Counted from the stretch's first letter, positions 8,698 to 17,478 are shown. The stretch is 64,000 nt of DNA from Thermovibrio ammonificans HB-1 (GCF_000185805.1 NC_014926.1:1234501-1298500), one strand, 5' to 3'. Notes: generated by a model from the letters alone, not told the origin. A program made the numbers and translations.

Positions 8698-10293
8698 ATG
8701 GGGAACTTCCTGGACAGGGTGTTTGAGAACATCAGGGAGCGGGAAGACAAAGAGATTCTGGTGGGGAAGAAGGGAGGCAAGTACTACTCCCTCAACTTCT
8801 CCCAGCTGGGAAGCATGGTTGCAAACCTCCAGAGGGAGCTTCAGCTCTCCCCCCAAGACAGGGTGGTGATTTTCATGGAGAACCGCCCGGAGTGGATAGG
8901 GGCACTCTACGCCGTTTTGTTCGGCGGCGGAATAGCGGTTCCGGTAGACTACCTGCTTTCGGAGCGGGAGCTCTTCAACATACTGAAAGACTCCCAGCCG
9001 AGGGTGGTTGTAACGAGTAACCAGAACTACGAAAAGGCCAAGAAGGCAATAGAGAAGCTCGGCTACTCGGCGAGAATAATAAACGTTGACTCACTAAACC
9101 TACTGAGGGAAAACGGCCAGTTAGAGTTTAAAGAGAGAAACCCCGAAGACGTGGCGGTTATCCTCTACACCTCGGGAACAACGGGCAACCCCAAAGGGGT
9201 TATGCTCTCGCTGTCTAACCTGGACCACAACGTTAAGGCCGTAGAGAAGCTGGGCTTTTTAAACGAAAGCGACCGCTTCATAGCAATCCTGCCATTCCAC
9301 CATACCTACCCCCTAATGGCAACGGCCCTGCTGCCGATGGCCTTGGGGCTGCCGCTCGTTTTCATAGAGAAGCTCACACCGGCCGATATACTCTCCACAA
9401 TGAACGAGCAGCAGATAACGATAATGGTGGGGGTTCCGAAGCTCTACCACGTTATCCACCACAACATAATGGCAGAAATAAAGAAACTCCCGCCCTTAAA
9501 GAGAAGGATGGTTGAAGGGGCCCTGAAGCTCTTCAGGAAGGGAGCTCCCCGGAAGGTGAAAAAGCAGTTCTTCAAACAGGTCCACGAAAAGGTAGGCAAA
9601 CACCTGAGGTTCATGATAAGCGGCGGAGCCAAGCTGAGTGAGGAGGTGTGGAGAGACTTTGAGGCCATGGGATTTAACGTTCTTGAAGGCTACGGGCTAA
9701 CCGAAACCTCTCCCCTCATATCGGTTAACAGGCCCAACAGGAAGAAAATCGGCTCCGCAGGACTGCCGGTAGACCAGGTAGAGGTGAAAATCAGCGAGAA
9801 GGGCGAGATAGTTGTAAGGGGCCCCAACGTTATGAAGGGCTACTACAACAAGCCCGAGGAAACGGCGAAGGTGATAAAGGAAGGGTGGTTCCACACGGGA
9901 GACCTGGGCTACATAGACGAAGAGGGCTTCATCCACATAACGGGAAGGGCCAAAGAGGTAATAGTCCTCGACAACGGCAAGAACGTGTACCCCGAGGATA
10001 TCGAGATAGAGATTCTCAAAAGCCCCTATATACTGGAAGTGGGGGTTTTCTACCACGAGGGCAAGCTCAAGGCGATAGTAAGGCCCGACTTTGAGCTCCT
10101 GATGGAAGAGGGGATTAAGGAGATAAAGGAGTTCATAAAGCGGGAGATTAACCGCTGCACCCGACACCTTCAGCCCTACAAGAAGGTTAAAGAGTTTGCC
10201 ATAGTAGACGAGGAGCTTCCCCGCACCCGCATAGGAAAGCTCCGCAGGTTCCTGCTACCCAAAGTGTGGGAGGAGGTGCACGGGAAGAAATGA
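8698..10293 (+). CDS. AMP-forming acyl-CoA synthetase/ligase
   Basis: Activates a carboxylic acid, probably a long- or medium-chain fatty acid, to acyl-AMP and then the CoA thioester (or an ACP product). 531 residues. Core motifs: the AMP-binding P-loop LYTSGTTGNPKGV (~152-164), GYGLTETSP (~340), GWFHTGDLGYIDEEGF (~400-415), and the C-terminal hinge GRAKEVIV with Lys, plus the catalytic Lys region RIGKLRR near the end. The ATG at 8698 follows the S4 gene by 8 bases. Its stop overlaps dapF by 4 bases. The exact substrate is unknown; some homologues lack a pathway partner. Confidence 0.85.
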   Translation: MGNFLDRVFENIREREDKEILVGKKGGKYYSLNFSQLGSMVANLQRELQLSPQDRVVIFMENRPEWIGALYAVLFGGGIAVPVDYLLSERELFNILKDSQPRVVVTSNQNYEKAKKAIEKLGYSARIINVDSLNLLRENGQLEFKERNPEDVAVILYTSGTTGNPKGVMLSLSNLDHNVKAVEKLGFLNESDRFIAILPFHHTYPLMATALLPMALGLPLVFIEKLTPADILSTMNEQQITIMVGVPKLYHVIHHNIMAEIKKLPPLKRRMVEGALKLFRKGAPRKVKKQFFKQVHEKVGKHLRFMISGGAKLSEEVWRDFEAMGFNVLEGYGLTETSPLISVNRPNRKKIGSAGLPVDQVEVKISEKGEIVVRGPNVMKGYYNKPEETAKVIKEGWFHTGDLGYIDEEGFIHITGRAKEVIVLDNGKNVYPEDIEIEILKSPYILEVGVFYHEGKLKAIVRPDFELLMEEGIKEIKEFIKREINRCTRHLQPYKKVKEFAIVDEELPRTRIGKLRRFLLPKVWEEVHGKK

Positions 10294-11099
10294 AGCTCAA
10301 GTTCGCCAAGCTCCAGGGAACCGGGAACGACTTTGTAATCATCAACAACCTTGCAGGGGAGTTCGACAGGTTCAGGGGAACCCTGCCGGTTAAAGAGGCC
10401 GTAAAGAGAATCTGCTCCCGGAGAACCGGCGTAGGAGCCGACGGCCTCATCCTAGTAGAGGACTCAACCGTTGCCGACCTGAGCTGGCGGTTCTACAACG
10501 CCGACGGCTCAACGGCCGAGATGTGCGGCAACGGAATGCGCTGCTTTGCCCGGTTTGTATACGAAGAGGGGCTTGCCCCCAACGAGATGAGGGTTGAAAC
10601 CCTTGCGGGAGTAGTGGAGGCCTTCGTATACGGTCCCATAGTGAAGGTGGGACTTACAAAGCCCCGGGAGCTGGCCCTGAACCTGAAGGTAGACGGACTA
10701 ACCGTTCACTTCATAAACACCGGAGTTCCCCACGCAGTTATCTTCGTAGAGAGGGCAGACGCGGTAAACGTTAAAGAGATAGGGAGAAAGGTGAGGTTCC
10801 ACCCCCTGTTTGCACCTGCCGGAACCAACGTTAACTTTGTGGAAGTCCGCCTTGATAGAATCGTGGTGAGAACTTACGAAAGGGGCGTTGAAGACGAAAC
10901 CCTTGCCTGCGGAACGGGCTCTGTGGCCTCGGCGCTGATTGCGGCAAAGGTGTTCAAGCTCTCCTCTCCGGTTGAGGTGGAGGTGAGAAGCGGAGAGAGG
11001 CTGAAGGTTCACTTCGACCCGAAGCTCAGCAGGGTCTACCTTGAAGGGGGAACGAAGTGGATTTACGACGGACTCCTGAGGAGGGAAGTTCTCCAGTAG
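10290..11099 (+). CDS. dapF: diaminopimelate epimerase
   Basis: Converts LL- to meso-diaminopimelate for lysine and peptidoglycan. 269 residues. Both active-site cysteines are present in conserved surroundings: MCGNGMRCFARF (~83) and ETLACGTGSVAS (~210-220). The N-terminal KLQGTGNDF motif fixes the ATG at 10290, which overlaps the synthetase stop as ATGA. The open frame upstream to 10266 is not part of the protein. Its 3' end overlaps the uracil-DNA glycosylase gene by 43 bases. Confidence 0.96.
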   Translation: MKLKFAKLQGTGNDFVIINNLAGEFDRFRGTLPVKEAVKRICSRRTGVGADGLILVEDSTVADLSWRFYNADGSTAEMCGNGMRCFARFVYEEGLAPNEMRVETLAGVVEAFVYGPIVKVGLTKPRELALNLKVDGLTVHFINTGVPHAVIFVERADAVNVKEIGRKVRFHPLFAPAGTNVNFVEVRLDRIVVRTYERGVEDETLACGTGSVASALIAAKVFKLSSPVEVEVRSGERLKVHFDPKLSRVYLEGGTKWIYDGLLRREVLQ

Positions 11100-11764
11100 A
11101 GGAGCTGAAAAGGGCGATAAAGTTCCTTGAGCTTATGGGTTTTAAAGAGGTAAGGCTGCCGGAGGGTGTTGTGGAAAGAGCGTTCGACCCGATAGAAGAG
11201 CTTGAGAAGGTGAAAGAGGAGGCTCAGAAGTGCTGTAAGTGCCGCCTGTGCAAAACAAGGCACAACGTTGTTTTCGGCGAAGGGGACCCTCAAACAAACC
11301 TGATGTTCGTAGGGGAAGCTCCCGGAGAGCAGGAAGACCTCCAGGGAAGGCCGTTCGTAGGAAGGGCCGGCCAGCTGCTCTCCAAGTTCTTGAACCTCTA
11401 CGGTGTAACCCGCGACCAGATATACATTACAAACGTTTTGAAGTGCCGGCCTCCGAACAACCGAGACCCGGCACCCGACGAGATTGAGGCGTGCTACCCG
11501 TTCCTTGAAAAACAGATAGAGCTCATTTCGCCCAAGGTGATACTCTGCCTGGGAGCATTTGCGGCCCGGACAATCCTCAACCTGCCGGAAAGAACTCCGA
11601 TTTCGCGGATAAGGGGCAAGGAGCACAAAACGACAATAGGCGGCGTAGAGGTGACCGTTATCCCCACCTTCCACCCTGCCTACCTGCTGAGGAACAGAAG
11701 GGGGGAGCCGGAGTTTCAGAAAGACCTCGAGCTGGCCCTGAGGCTTGCGGGGTTCTTAAAGTGA
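11057..11764 (+). CDS. type 4 uracil-DNA glycosylase ([4Fe-4S])
   Basis: Removes uracil from DNA, important where heat deaminates cytosine. 235 residues. Glycosylase motif A region GEAPGEQEDLQGRPFVGRAG (~89-108), TNVLKCRPPNNRDP (~125-138) and the C-terminal TFHPAYLLR (~205) match family 4 enzymes. Cluster ligands: CKCRLCKTR (~61-65 pair) plus Cys in LKCRPP and in EACYPF. The first ~50 residues form an N-terminal extension seen in many family 4 proteins. The GTG at 11057 overlaps dapF by 43 bases, with AAGGGGGA upstream. The stop overlaps the endonuclease III-like gene by 4 bases (GTGA). Confidence 0.92.
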   Translation: MDLRRTPEEGSSPVEELKRAIKFLELMGFKEVRLPEGVVERAFDPIEELEKVKEEAQKCCKCRLCKTRHNVVFGEGDPQTNLMFVGEAPGEQEDLQGRPFVGRAGQLLSKFLNLYGVTRDQIYITNVLKCRPPNNRDPAPDEIEACYPFLEKQIELISPKVILCLGAFAARTILNLPERTPISRIRGKEHKTTIGGVEVTVIPTFHPAYLLRNRRGEPEFQKDLELALRLAGFLK

Positions 11765-12405
11765 AAGAGCTTATTGAAAAGGCCAAAGAGATACACAAAA
11801 GGTTAAAAGAGCTGTTCCCCGAGCCCCACAGGCCAAACAGAACTCCCCTTGAGCAGGCCGTTTTCACAGTTTTAAGCCAGAACACCACAGACCTCAACGC
11901 CTCCCGCTGCCTTGAAAGGCTGAAGAGGGCAACGGGAGGGAAGCTCCTTGAGATTCCGCAGCTTACAACAGACGAGCTCGTAGAGGCCATAAGGCCGTGC
12001 GGCATGTTCAAACAGAAGGAGAGGGCCCTGAGGGAGCTCGTTTCGCGGTGGCCTCGGCTGGAGGAGAAGCTAAGGGAGCTTCCCCCCGAGGAAGGGATAA
12101 AGCTCTTAACGGAACTTCCCTACATAGGCCCAAAAACCGCAAGGGTGATACTCACCTTCGGCTTCGGAAAGAACACCTTTCCCATAGATACCCACTGTAA
12201 GAAGGTTTTGAGCAGGCTGGGAATTTTCCCGAAAGGGTGGAGCACCGAGGAAATCTCCCGCTTCTTCGAGAAACACTTCTCGGCCCGGTTCAACAGGGAG
12301 CTCCACTACAACCTTATACGGCTGGGAAGAAGGGTGTGCAAGGCCCGAAAGCCCGAGTGTGAGCGCTGCCCGCTGCGTAACCTGTGCAGTTACCGGCGCA
12401 GGTAG
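11761..12405 (+). CDS. endonuclease III-like DNA glycosylase (HhH-GPD, [4Fe-4S])
   Basis: Base-excision repair glycosylase/AP lyase, probably for oxidised pyrimidines. 214 residues. Helix-hairpin-helix LPYIGPKTARVIL (~115-127) carries the catalytic Lys, and IDTHCKKVL provides the catalytic Asp. The C-terminal cluster motif is C-x6-C-x2-C-x5-C (CKARKPEC, CERC, CPLRNLC), exactly the Nth spacing. It overlaps the preceding glycosylase gene by 4 bases, so both repair genes are coupled. Its 3' end overlaps the convergent radical SAM gene by 16 bases. Nth or a related MutY/HhH subfamily member cannot be fully separated here. Confidence 0.88.
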   Translation: MKELIEKAKEIHKRLKELFPEPHRPNRTPLEQAVFTVLSQNTTDLNASRCLERLKRATGGKLLEIPQLTTDELVEAIRPCGMFKQKERALRELVSRWPRLEEKLRELPPEEGIKLLTELPYIGPKTARVILTFGFGKNTFPIDTHCKKVLSRLGIFPKGWSTEEISRFFEKHFSARFNRELHYNLIRLGRRVCKARKPECERCPLRNLCSYRRR

Positions 12406-13667
12406 CGCTCTATCTTCTGTGCAAGGAGCTCCTGCTCCCTCCAGTTACCGAAGATAACGCCGCTGGGCAGAAGCTCCCTGATGAGCTTCTCCATCTTCCT
12501 GTGAACCTTACCGGCGGGCTTACCGGCAAAAGGGGTCTGGGGCAGCGGCATGAAAGTGTGGGCGTGAACCCGCGCCCCGAGCTTCACCAGCTCCCTCATC
12601 ACCTTAACCGTTTCAAGAACGTCCTCTTCGGTCTCTCCGGGAAGGCCGAAGATAAAATCTACGTTTGCCTTAAGGCCCGCCTTAACCGTTATCTTTACGG
12701 CCCTTACAACGTCTTCAACCGTGTGCCCCCTGTGGCACAGCTTTAAAACCCTGTCGCTGCCCGACTGGGCGCCTATCACCAAGTTGTCGTTACTTGCAAA
12801 CTCCTTAACGAGGGAAACCGTCTCTTCGGTAACGTGCTCGGGGCGCACCTCCGAGGGGAAGGAGCCGAGGAAAATGCGCCCGCCGGGGCCGGCCGCCCGC
12901 TTGGTCTCGGCCAGGAACTCCCTCAGGGCCTCAAGGTTAACCGACTTGCCGTCTTCGGAGCCGTAGCTAAAGGCATTAGGCGTAATAAAGCGGAAGTCCT
13001 TAAGGCCGAACTCCCTCATACGGGAGATAACCTCAACAACCTGTTCAAGGGGCCTGTGCCTCTGGCGGGCCCCGAACATAAAGGGTGTTTGGCAGTAGTA
13101 GCACACGTAAGGGCAGCCCCGGGATATCTCTATCGGGCCAAACTTCCTGTACTTAAAGGATACAGGCAGGTAGCGGCCGAGCTCCACCGGCCTCCTTCTC
13201 CCGGTAAATACCGGACCGTTAGGAGTTGAGAGCCACAGCCCCTTTACGCTCAAAAGCTCTTTCTCCCGTAGAAGGGCCAGGAGAAGCTCGGGGAAGGTCT
13301 CCTCTCCCTCACCGTAGCAGACCGCGTCAAACCCCATAGAGAGGGTTTTTTTCGGCATTCCGATAGGGTGAGGCCCGCCGGCAACCAAGAACAAGTTGGA
13401 AGCAGTGGCCCTCGCAGTGGCCCTCAAGGAGGCAACAAGGGGCTCTACGTCCCACACCTGGGTGGTGAAAAAAGAGAGCGCAACAACAACCTTAGAGTGC
13501 TTTTCAGATAGCTCCTTTACGCCGGAAAGAAGCTCCTCTTCGGTTCTAAAAAAGAAAAGCGGGAGCTCGTGAAGCTCTTGCTCCCGCCGTGACTCCAACG
13601 CACCGGCTAAAGCGTTAAACCCGTACCTATTGCTCTTTTTATAGAAGAAAGCAACGGCTAAATCCAC
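12390..13667 (-). CDS. B12-binding-domain radical SAM protein (MJ1487-like)
   Basis: 425 residues. The N-terminal ~130 residues form a cobalamin-binding-like Rossmann domain (VVVALSFFTTQ, LVAGGPHP, AVCYGEGEETFPELL). The radical SAM core follows with EISRGCPYVCYYCQTP (C-x3-C-x2-C, ~180-192), then the C-terminal half (GLKANVDFIFGLPGETEEDV). The order matches the archaeal/thermophile MJ_1487-type family, whose reaction is unknown. The GTG start abuts the stop codon of frdE copy 1 with no gap, so it is the fourth gene of that fumarate reductase operon. The cobalamin-binding His of the classical D-x-H-x2-G motif is not seen. Confidence 0.82.
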   Translation of the reverse strand: MDLAVAFFYKKSNRYGFNALAGALESRREQELHELPLFFFRTEEELLSGVKELSEKHSKVVVALSFFTTQVWDVEPLVASLRATARATASNLFLVAGGPHPIGMPKKTLSMGFDAVCYGEGEETFPELLLALLREKELLSVKGLWLSTPNGPVFTGRRRPVELGRYLPVSFKYRKFGPIEISRGCPYVCYYCQTPFMFGARQRHRPLEQVVEVISRMREFGLKDFRFITPNAFSYGSEDGKSVNLEALREFLAETKRAAGPGGRIFLGSFPSEVRPEHVTEETVSLVKEFASNDNLVIGAQSGSDRVLKLCHRGHTVEDVVRAVKITVKAGLKANVDFIFGLPGETEEDVLETVKVMRELVKLGARVHAHTFMPLPQTPFAGKPAGKVHRKMEKLIRELLPSGVIFGNWREQELLAQKIERYLRR

Positions 13668-14519
13668 CTACTTCGCCTTATCAACCTTCACAAGGTGGTG
13701 GGCAAGCCCCGATTCCTCCTTATCTATACCGAAAGCGTAAGCCATCAACTCCGGAAGAAAAGAGGAAGGAACCATGGGAGGCTTTTCCATATTCAGCTGG
13801 TAGATATCAAAGGACTTAAAGCAGAGCGGACACGGAGTTGCAACAACATCGGCCCCGGTCTTTTTAACGCTCCCCAGAATCCTGTTGAGCTTCTTCAAGG
13901 TCATACTCTTATCGGTAAAGAAGGAGTGGTAGCCGCAACAGGCATCCCTGTGCTCGTAGTCGTCTACAACTTCGGCCCCGAGGGCTTTAAGGATTTCCTG
14001 AAGGGAAGAAGGGTTATCGCTGTTGTCGACGGCTATATCCTTTGGGTATAAAACGTGACAACCGTAGTAAGCCGCCACCTTCCAACCTTTCAAGGGCCTT
14101 TTAACCGCCTTCCTTATCCTGTCGTAACCTACAACGTCCCTGAAGAAGTCCAAGAGGTGGTAAACCCGAGCGGTCCCCCTATACTCAAGTCCCTCCTCTT
14201 TCAACAGGGCGTTTATCTCCTCCCTCAGCTTCTTGTTCGTATCCATGGCCCTTTTGGCCTTAGCTATAACCATGTAGCAGGTGTTACAGGAGACCAACAG
14301 GTCCAACCCCTTAGCCTCGGCAAGGGCTATGTTCCTGGCGTTTATGGCATAAGAGAGCTTCCGGTTCTCCTCATCTATCGTGTTCCCGCCACAGCAGGTG
14401 GTCTCCTCAAGGAGCTCAAGCTCAACATCGAGCCTCTTAAAAGTCTCCTTCATAGTCTCGAACATGTGGGCGTCCTGCCCCTGAAAACAGCAGCCCTGGT
14501 AGAAGCCTACCTTAACCAT
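13668..14519 (-). CDS. HdrB-like subunit of fumarate reductase/succinate dehydrogenase, copy 1
   Basis: 283 residues, homologous to heterodisulfide reductase subunit B and to subunit E of type E succinate dehydrogenases and of methylmenaquinol:fumarate reductase. Two CCG domains: CCF...TCCGGN...SCNTC in the N half and YGCH...ACCGYH...PCPLC in the C half. These motifs bind a non-cubane [4Fe-4S] cluster in HdrB. No membrane helices are evident. The subunit should connect the iron-sulfur protein to a quinone, thiol or other electron donor. The first codons overlap the frdB copy 1 stop by 8 bases, giving A-B-E order. The fused equivalent in methanogens is TfrB. Confidence 0.87.
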   Translation of the reverse strand: MVKVGFYQGCCFQGQDAHMFETMKETFKRLDVELELLEETTCCGGNTIDEENRKLSYAINARNIALAEAKGLDLLVSCNTCYMVIAKAKRAMDTNKKLREEINALLKEEGLEYRGTARVYHLLDFFRDVVGYDRIRKAVKRPLKGWKVAAYYGCHVLYPKDIAVDNSDNPSSLQEILKALGAEVVDDYEHRDACCGYHSFFTDKSMTLKKLNRILGSVKKTGADVVATPCPLCFKSFDIYQLNMEKPPMVPSSFLPELMAYAFGIDKEESGLAHHLVKVDKAK

Positions 14520-15633
14520 CGTTACCTCCGAACAACCCTTTCAGTTTAGCTATAAGCCCCCTGCTGCTCTTACCCTCCTGGTGCGCCTTGTCTATGATGG
14601 TGCAGATGTCCGCCTTGAAAATCTCACTCACCATCCGGTCTATCTTCCTAACGTGGGAGTAGTCGAGCTCAAGGGCCTTATCCTCCTTAGAGAGGATTTC
14701 GAGGTAAATATCCCTGAACTTCATAAGGCTCTTAACAGGTTTTGGAACCTCCCAAACCTCAACGCCCATCTCCTCGTAGGCCTTTGTAAGCTTCTCCCTT
14801 GCCTCCTTGTTGCCGTAAACCTCCTCGGGTAAGTAGAGCCTGTTAATCTGACCGGTTGCGTAAATCCAGTCGACAAAGTGCTTAAGCTTCTTGGCTCCGG
14901 GCTTATCGGTAAAGCCTCTCTTAACCGCCTGCCCCCTGAGGTTCTGGATATCCTCTGCCGGCTTAACTCCCTTAGGACAAACGTAAAGACACTTCTGGCA
15001 CTGAACACAGCTCCACAGCCCGCCGGAAACCGCATAGCGGATACGCTTCTCCTTAGCGGTCTCTATGTCTCGCCTGTCCACCTGGAACCTGTAGGCCCTG
15101 GAGAAGGCAAAAGGCCCCCTGTAACGCTCGTTATCCTCAACCGCCTCACACGCCGAATAGCAGGAGAAGCAGAGCATACAGTGAATCTGGTCTTTGTAGG
15201 CCTCCATCTCCTCCGGGTAGATAATGCTCTCGTGCATCGGGTCGGTGGGGACAACGCGGGGGTCGGGAACCAGCCAGGGAATCAAGGTCTTCATCTTCTC
15301 TATCGGCCTGTCGATATCAACAACCAGGTCCTTTATAACGGCCATATGGTTCAGAGGGTCTATCCTTAAAGGCCTTCCTTTCCAAGTATCTACCAGCTCC
15401 CTCATAGGGGTTTTGCAGGCGAGCTTCGTTTTACCGTTAACCCTCACAGAACAGGAACCGCAAACCTCACTCCTGCAGAAAGCCCTGAAGGCGAGGGTCG
15501 GGTCCAAGTTATCCTTAATGTAGAGGAGTGCATTGAGAAGCGTTCCCTCAACGGGAACCTCGTACTCCTTGTAGTAGGGCGTTTGGTCCTTATCGGGGTC
15601 GTATCTGAAAACCTGAAGAGTTACGGTCTCCAT
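14512..15633 (-). CDS. frdB: fumarate reductase/succinate dehydrogenase iron-sulfur subunit, copy 1
   Basis: 373 residues. N-terminal [2Fe-2S] domain with CRSEVCGSC and a fourth Cys in KLACKT (~53-75). The C-terminal domain has CMLCFSCYSAC (~152-162) and CVQCQKCLYVCPKG (~210-223). The second motif has an extra Cys (C-x2-C-x2-C-x3-C) where classical SdhB/FrdB has C-x5-C-x3-C, so the third cluster is probably [4Fe-4S] rather than [3Fe-4S]. In the first motif, Glu follows the last Cys instead of the usual Pro. Compared with copy 2 there is a ~50-residue charged C-terminal extension. It sits 13 bases downstream of frdA copy 1. Confidence 0.93.
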   Translation of the reverse strand: METVTLQVFRYDPDKDQTPYYKEYEVPVEGTLLNALLYIKDNLDPTLAFRAFCRSEVCGSCSVRVNGKTKLACKTPMRELVDTWKGRPLRIDPLNHMAVIKDLVVDIDRPIEKMKTLIPWLVPDPRVVPTDPMHESIIYPEEMEAYKDQIHCMLCFSCYSACEAVEDNERYRGPFAFSRAYRFQVDRRDIETAKEKRIRYAVSGGLWSCVQCQKCLYVCPKGVKPAEDIQNLRGQAVKRGFTDKPGAKKLKHFVDWIYATGQINRLYLPEEVYGNKEAREKLTKAYEEMGVEVWEVPKPVKSLMKFRDIYLEILSKEDKALELDYSHVRKIDRMVSEIFKADICTIIDKAHQEGKSSRGLIAKLKGLFGGNDG

Positions 15634-15646
15634 GGCACATTCCTCC

Positions 15647-17341
15647 TTAATACTTACGCTCCTCCGGCGGGAACTTGGTAATCACAACAGGCTTCCAGGA
15701 AAGCTCAAGCTCTCCGTCATCTTTCAGCCTTACAACCGAGTGCTTAAGGAAGTTCTTATCGTCCCTCTTGGGGTAGTCCTTCCTCGCGTGGGAGCCCCTG
15801 CTCTCACGGCGCTCAATTGCGGGAACTGCAATTGTAGGAGCCAGCTCAACGAGGTTTAAAAACTCAAGGACCGATACAAGGTCGGTGTTGAAGCGCTTTC
15901 CGGTATCGTAAACCTTAACGTGCTTGGCCCTCTCCTTAATCTCCCTGAGCTTCTCAAGGCCTTCCTTCATAGAAGTCTCTTCCCTGAAAACGCCGAAGTG
16001 GCGCATCATAACGTTTCCGAGCTCCCTGCGGAGCTGAGGCATACTCTCCTTACCGTCGGCCTCCATAAGCTCAAGGATTCTCCTCTCGTCGTCCTTCTGC
16101 TTCGCCATAGAGGGGTTAGTCTCGGGGGCTTCGTCGGCGTACTTAACTGCCTCAAGGGCGGTGAGCCTGCCGTAAACGAGAACGTCAAGCAGGGAGTTCC
16201 CTCCGAGCCTGTTTGCACCGTGAACCGATACACAGGCACACTCTCCGGCGGCAAAGAGCCCCTTTATAGGGGTTCTGCCGAGCTTATCGGTATCTATGCC
16301 GCCCATAGAGTAGTGGGCGGTAGGAGCAATGGGAATCGGCTCCTTAACCGGGTCTACACCCTCGTATAAAATTGCGTGCTCCCTCGTTTGGGGCAGCCGC
16401 TCGTTAATCTTCTCCTCCCCCAGGTGGGTAAGGTCGAGGCAGATGTAGTCTCCGTTGGGGCCACAACCCCTGCCTTCGTCTATTTCCGTCTGAATGGCCC
16501 GTGCAACTATGTCCCTGGGGGCAAGCTCCATTTTCTCGGGAGCGTAGCGCTTCATAAAGCGCTCGCCGTCCCTGTTTCGCAGGTAGCCGCCCTCGCCCCG
16601 GGCACCCTCCGTTACGAGAATTCCCGTTTTTGCAAGGCCCGTAGGGTGAAACTGGATAAACTCCATATCCTTCAGAGGCAGCCCCGCCCTTAAAACTGCG
16701 GCGGTTCCGTCGCCGGTGTTACCGAGGGCGTTAGAGGTCCTATTCCAGTAAACCCTTGCGTGTCCGCCGGTTGCAAGGATAACGGCCTTGGTTTTTATGA
16801 GGTGAACGCCGCCGTTCCTTATATCCCAGGCGGTAAGCCCCTCAACCTTTTCGCCGTTGTGGATTATGGAGAGGAGAAACCACTCGTTCAGAAAAGTAAC
16901 GTTGTTTTTAAGGCACTGCTCGTAGAGGGTTTGAAGTATGTAGAAGCCCGTTTTATCGGCGGCGTAACAGGTTCTGGGGAAAGACGCACCCCCAAAAGGT
17001 CTCTGGGCAATTCTACCGTCGGGCCTGCGGGAGAAGGGAACTCCCCTGTGGGCTATGTCGTAGATTACGGCAGCCCCCATTTTGCACATTATGTCAACTG
17101 CATCCTGGTCGGCAAGGAAGTCACTCCCCTTAACGGTATCGTAGGCGTGAGCTTCCGGGCTATCCCCTACAGAGTGGGTGAGAACGGCGTTTATTCCCCC
17201 CTCGGCAGCCCCCGTGTGGGAACGGGTGGGGTAGACTTTGGTCATAACCGCAACTTTTAAAATGGTGTTCTCGGCAGCCCAAAGGGCCGCGTAAAGGCCG
17301 GCACCGCCACCACCGACTATTACGATGTCGTATTCAAGCAT
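15647..17341 (-). CDS. frdA: fumarate reductase/succinate dehydrogenase flavoprotein, copy 1 (Glu type)
   Basis: 564-residue catalytic subunit that interconverts fumarate and succinate. GGGGAG Rossmann motif at ~10-15. RSHTGAAEGG holds the His (42) expected to carry covalent FAD. HPTGL, the catalytic RGEGG, APTAHYSMGG and ANRLGGNS are all present. Glu47 is five residues after the FAD-His, the position of FrdA Glu49 in E. coli, where succinate dehydrogenases usually have Gln. This suggests a fumarate reductase, the direction needed for the reductive TCA cycle. There is no Tat signal peptide, so the enzyme is cytoplasmic. AGGAGG precedes the ATG, and a promoter lies in the divergent region. Confidence 0.95.
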   Translation of the reverse strand: MLEYDIVIVGGGGAGLYAALWAAENTILKVAVMTKVYPTRSHTGAAEGGINAVLTHSVGDSPEAHAYDTVKGSDFLADQDAVDIMCKMGAAVIYDIAHRGVPFSRRPDGRIAQRPFGGASFPRTCYAADKTGFYILQTLYEQCLKNNVTFLNEWFLLSIIHNGEKVEGLTAWDIRNGGVHLIKTKAVILATGGHARVYWNRTSNALGNTGDGTAAVLRAGLPLKDMEFIQFHPTGLAKTGILVTEGARGEGGYLRNRDGERFMKRYAPEKMELAPRDIVARAIQTEIDEGRGCGPNGDYICLDLTHLGEEKINERLPQTREHAILYEGVDPVKEPIPIAPTAHYSMGGIDTDKLGRTPIKGLFAAGECACVSVHGANRLGGNSLLDVLVYGRLTALEAVKYADEAPETNPSMAKQKDDERRILELMEADGKESMPQLRRELGNVMMRHFGVFREETSMKEGLEKLREIKERAKHVKVYDTGKRFNTDLVSVLEFLNLVELAPTIAVPAIERRESRGSHARKDYPKRDDKNFLKHSVVRLKDDGELELSWKPVVITKFPPEERKY

Positions 17342-17360
17342 TAAATCCTCCTAACATAGG

Positions 17361-17387
17361 ATTATCTGAATCATATAAATAGGTCAA
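17361..17387 (-). promoter_or_regulatory. probable promoter of frd operon copy 1
   Basis: On the minus strand: TTGACC (17387-17382), a 15-base spacer, and GATAAT (17366-17361). The -10 matches 5 of 6 consensus bases and the spacer is short. The predicted RNA start would leave a leader of only about 12 bases, just holding AGGAGG before the ATG at 17341. Confidence 0.55.
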
Positions 17388-17394
17388 GGGATTT

Positions 17395-17415
17395 AAAATT
17401 TTACAAAATTTTTAC
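17395..17415. repeat. tandem A/T-tract repeat between the divergent frd operons
   Basis: AAAATTTTAC followed directly by AAAATTTTTAC. This near-perfect tandem repeat of A/T tracts stands out in a GC-rich chromosome. It lies upstream of the copy 1 -35 on one side and about 60 bases upstream of a possible copy 2 -10 (TAAAAT, 17473-17478) on the other. It could be an UP element, a bent-DNA site or an operator serving both operons. No regulator is encoded next to it. Confidence 0.5.
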
Positions 17416-17472
17416 AACTTAAAAAAGAAACGGTCACAAAACCCTTTTAACCCTTCGTCTTACAAAGTAACA

Positions 17473-17478
17473 TAAAAT
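17473..17478 (+). promoter_or_regulatory. candidate -10 of frd operon copy 2
   Basis: TAAAAT (5 of 6 matches to TATAAT), 37 bases upstream of the copy 2 ATG, with CCGGAGG ribosome site at the usual distance from the start. No clear -35 at 16-18 bases, so activator dependence or a different element is possible. Confidence 0.35.

Noticed and set aside
15920-17260. Several plus-strand open frames opposite the frd flavoprotein, copy 1
   Set aside because: All are shadows of a gene with complete family motifs; no ribosome site or domain was found.
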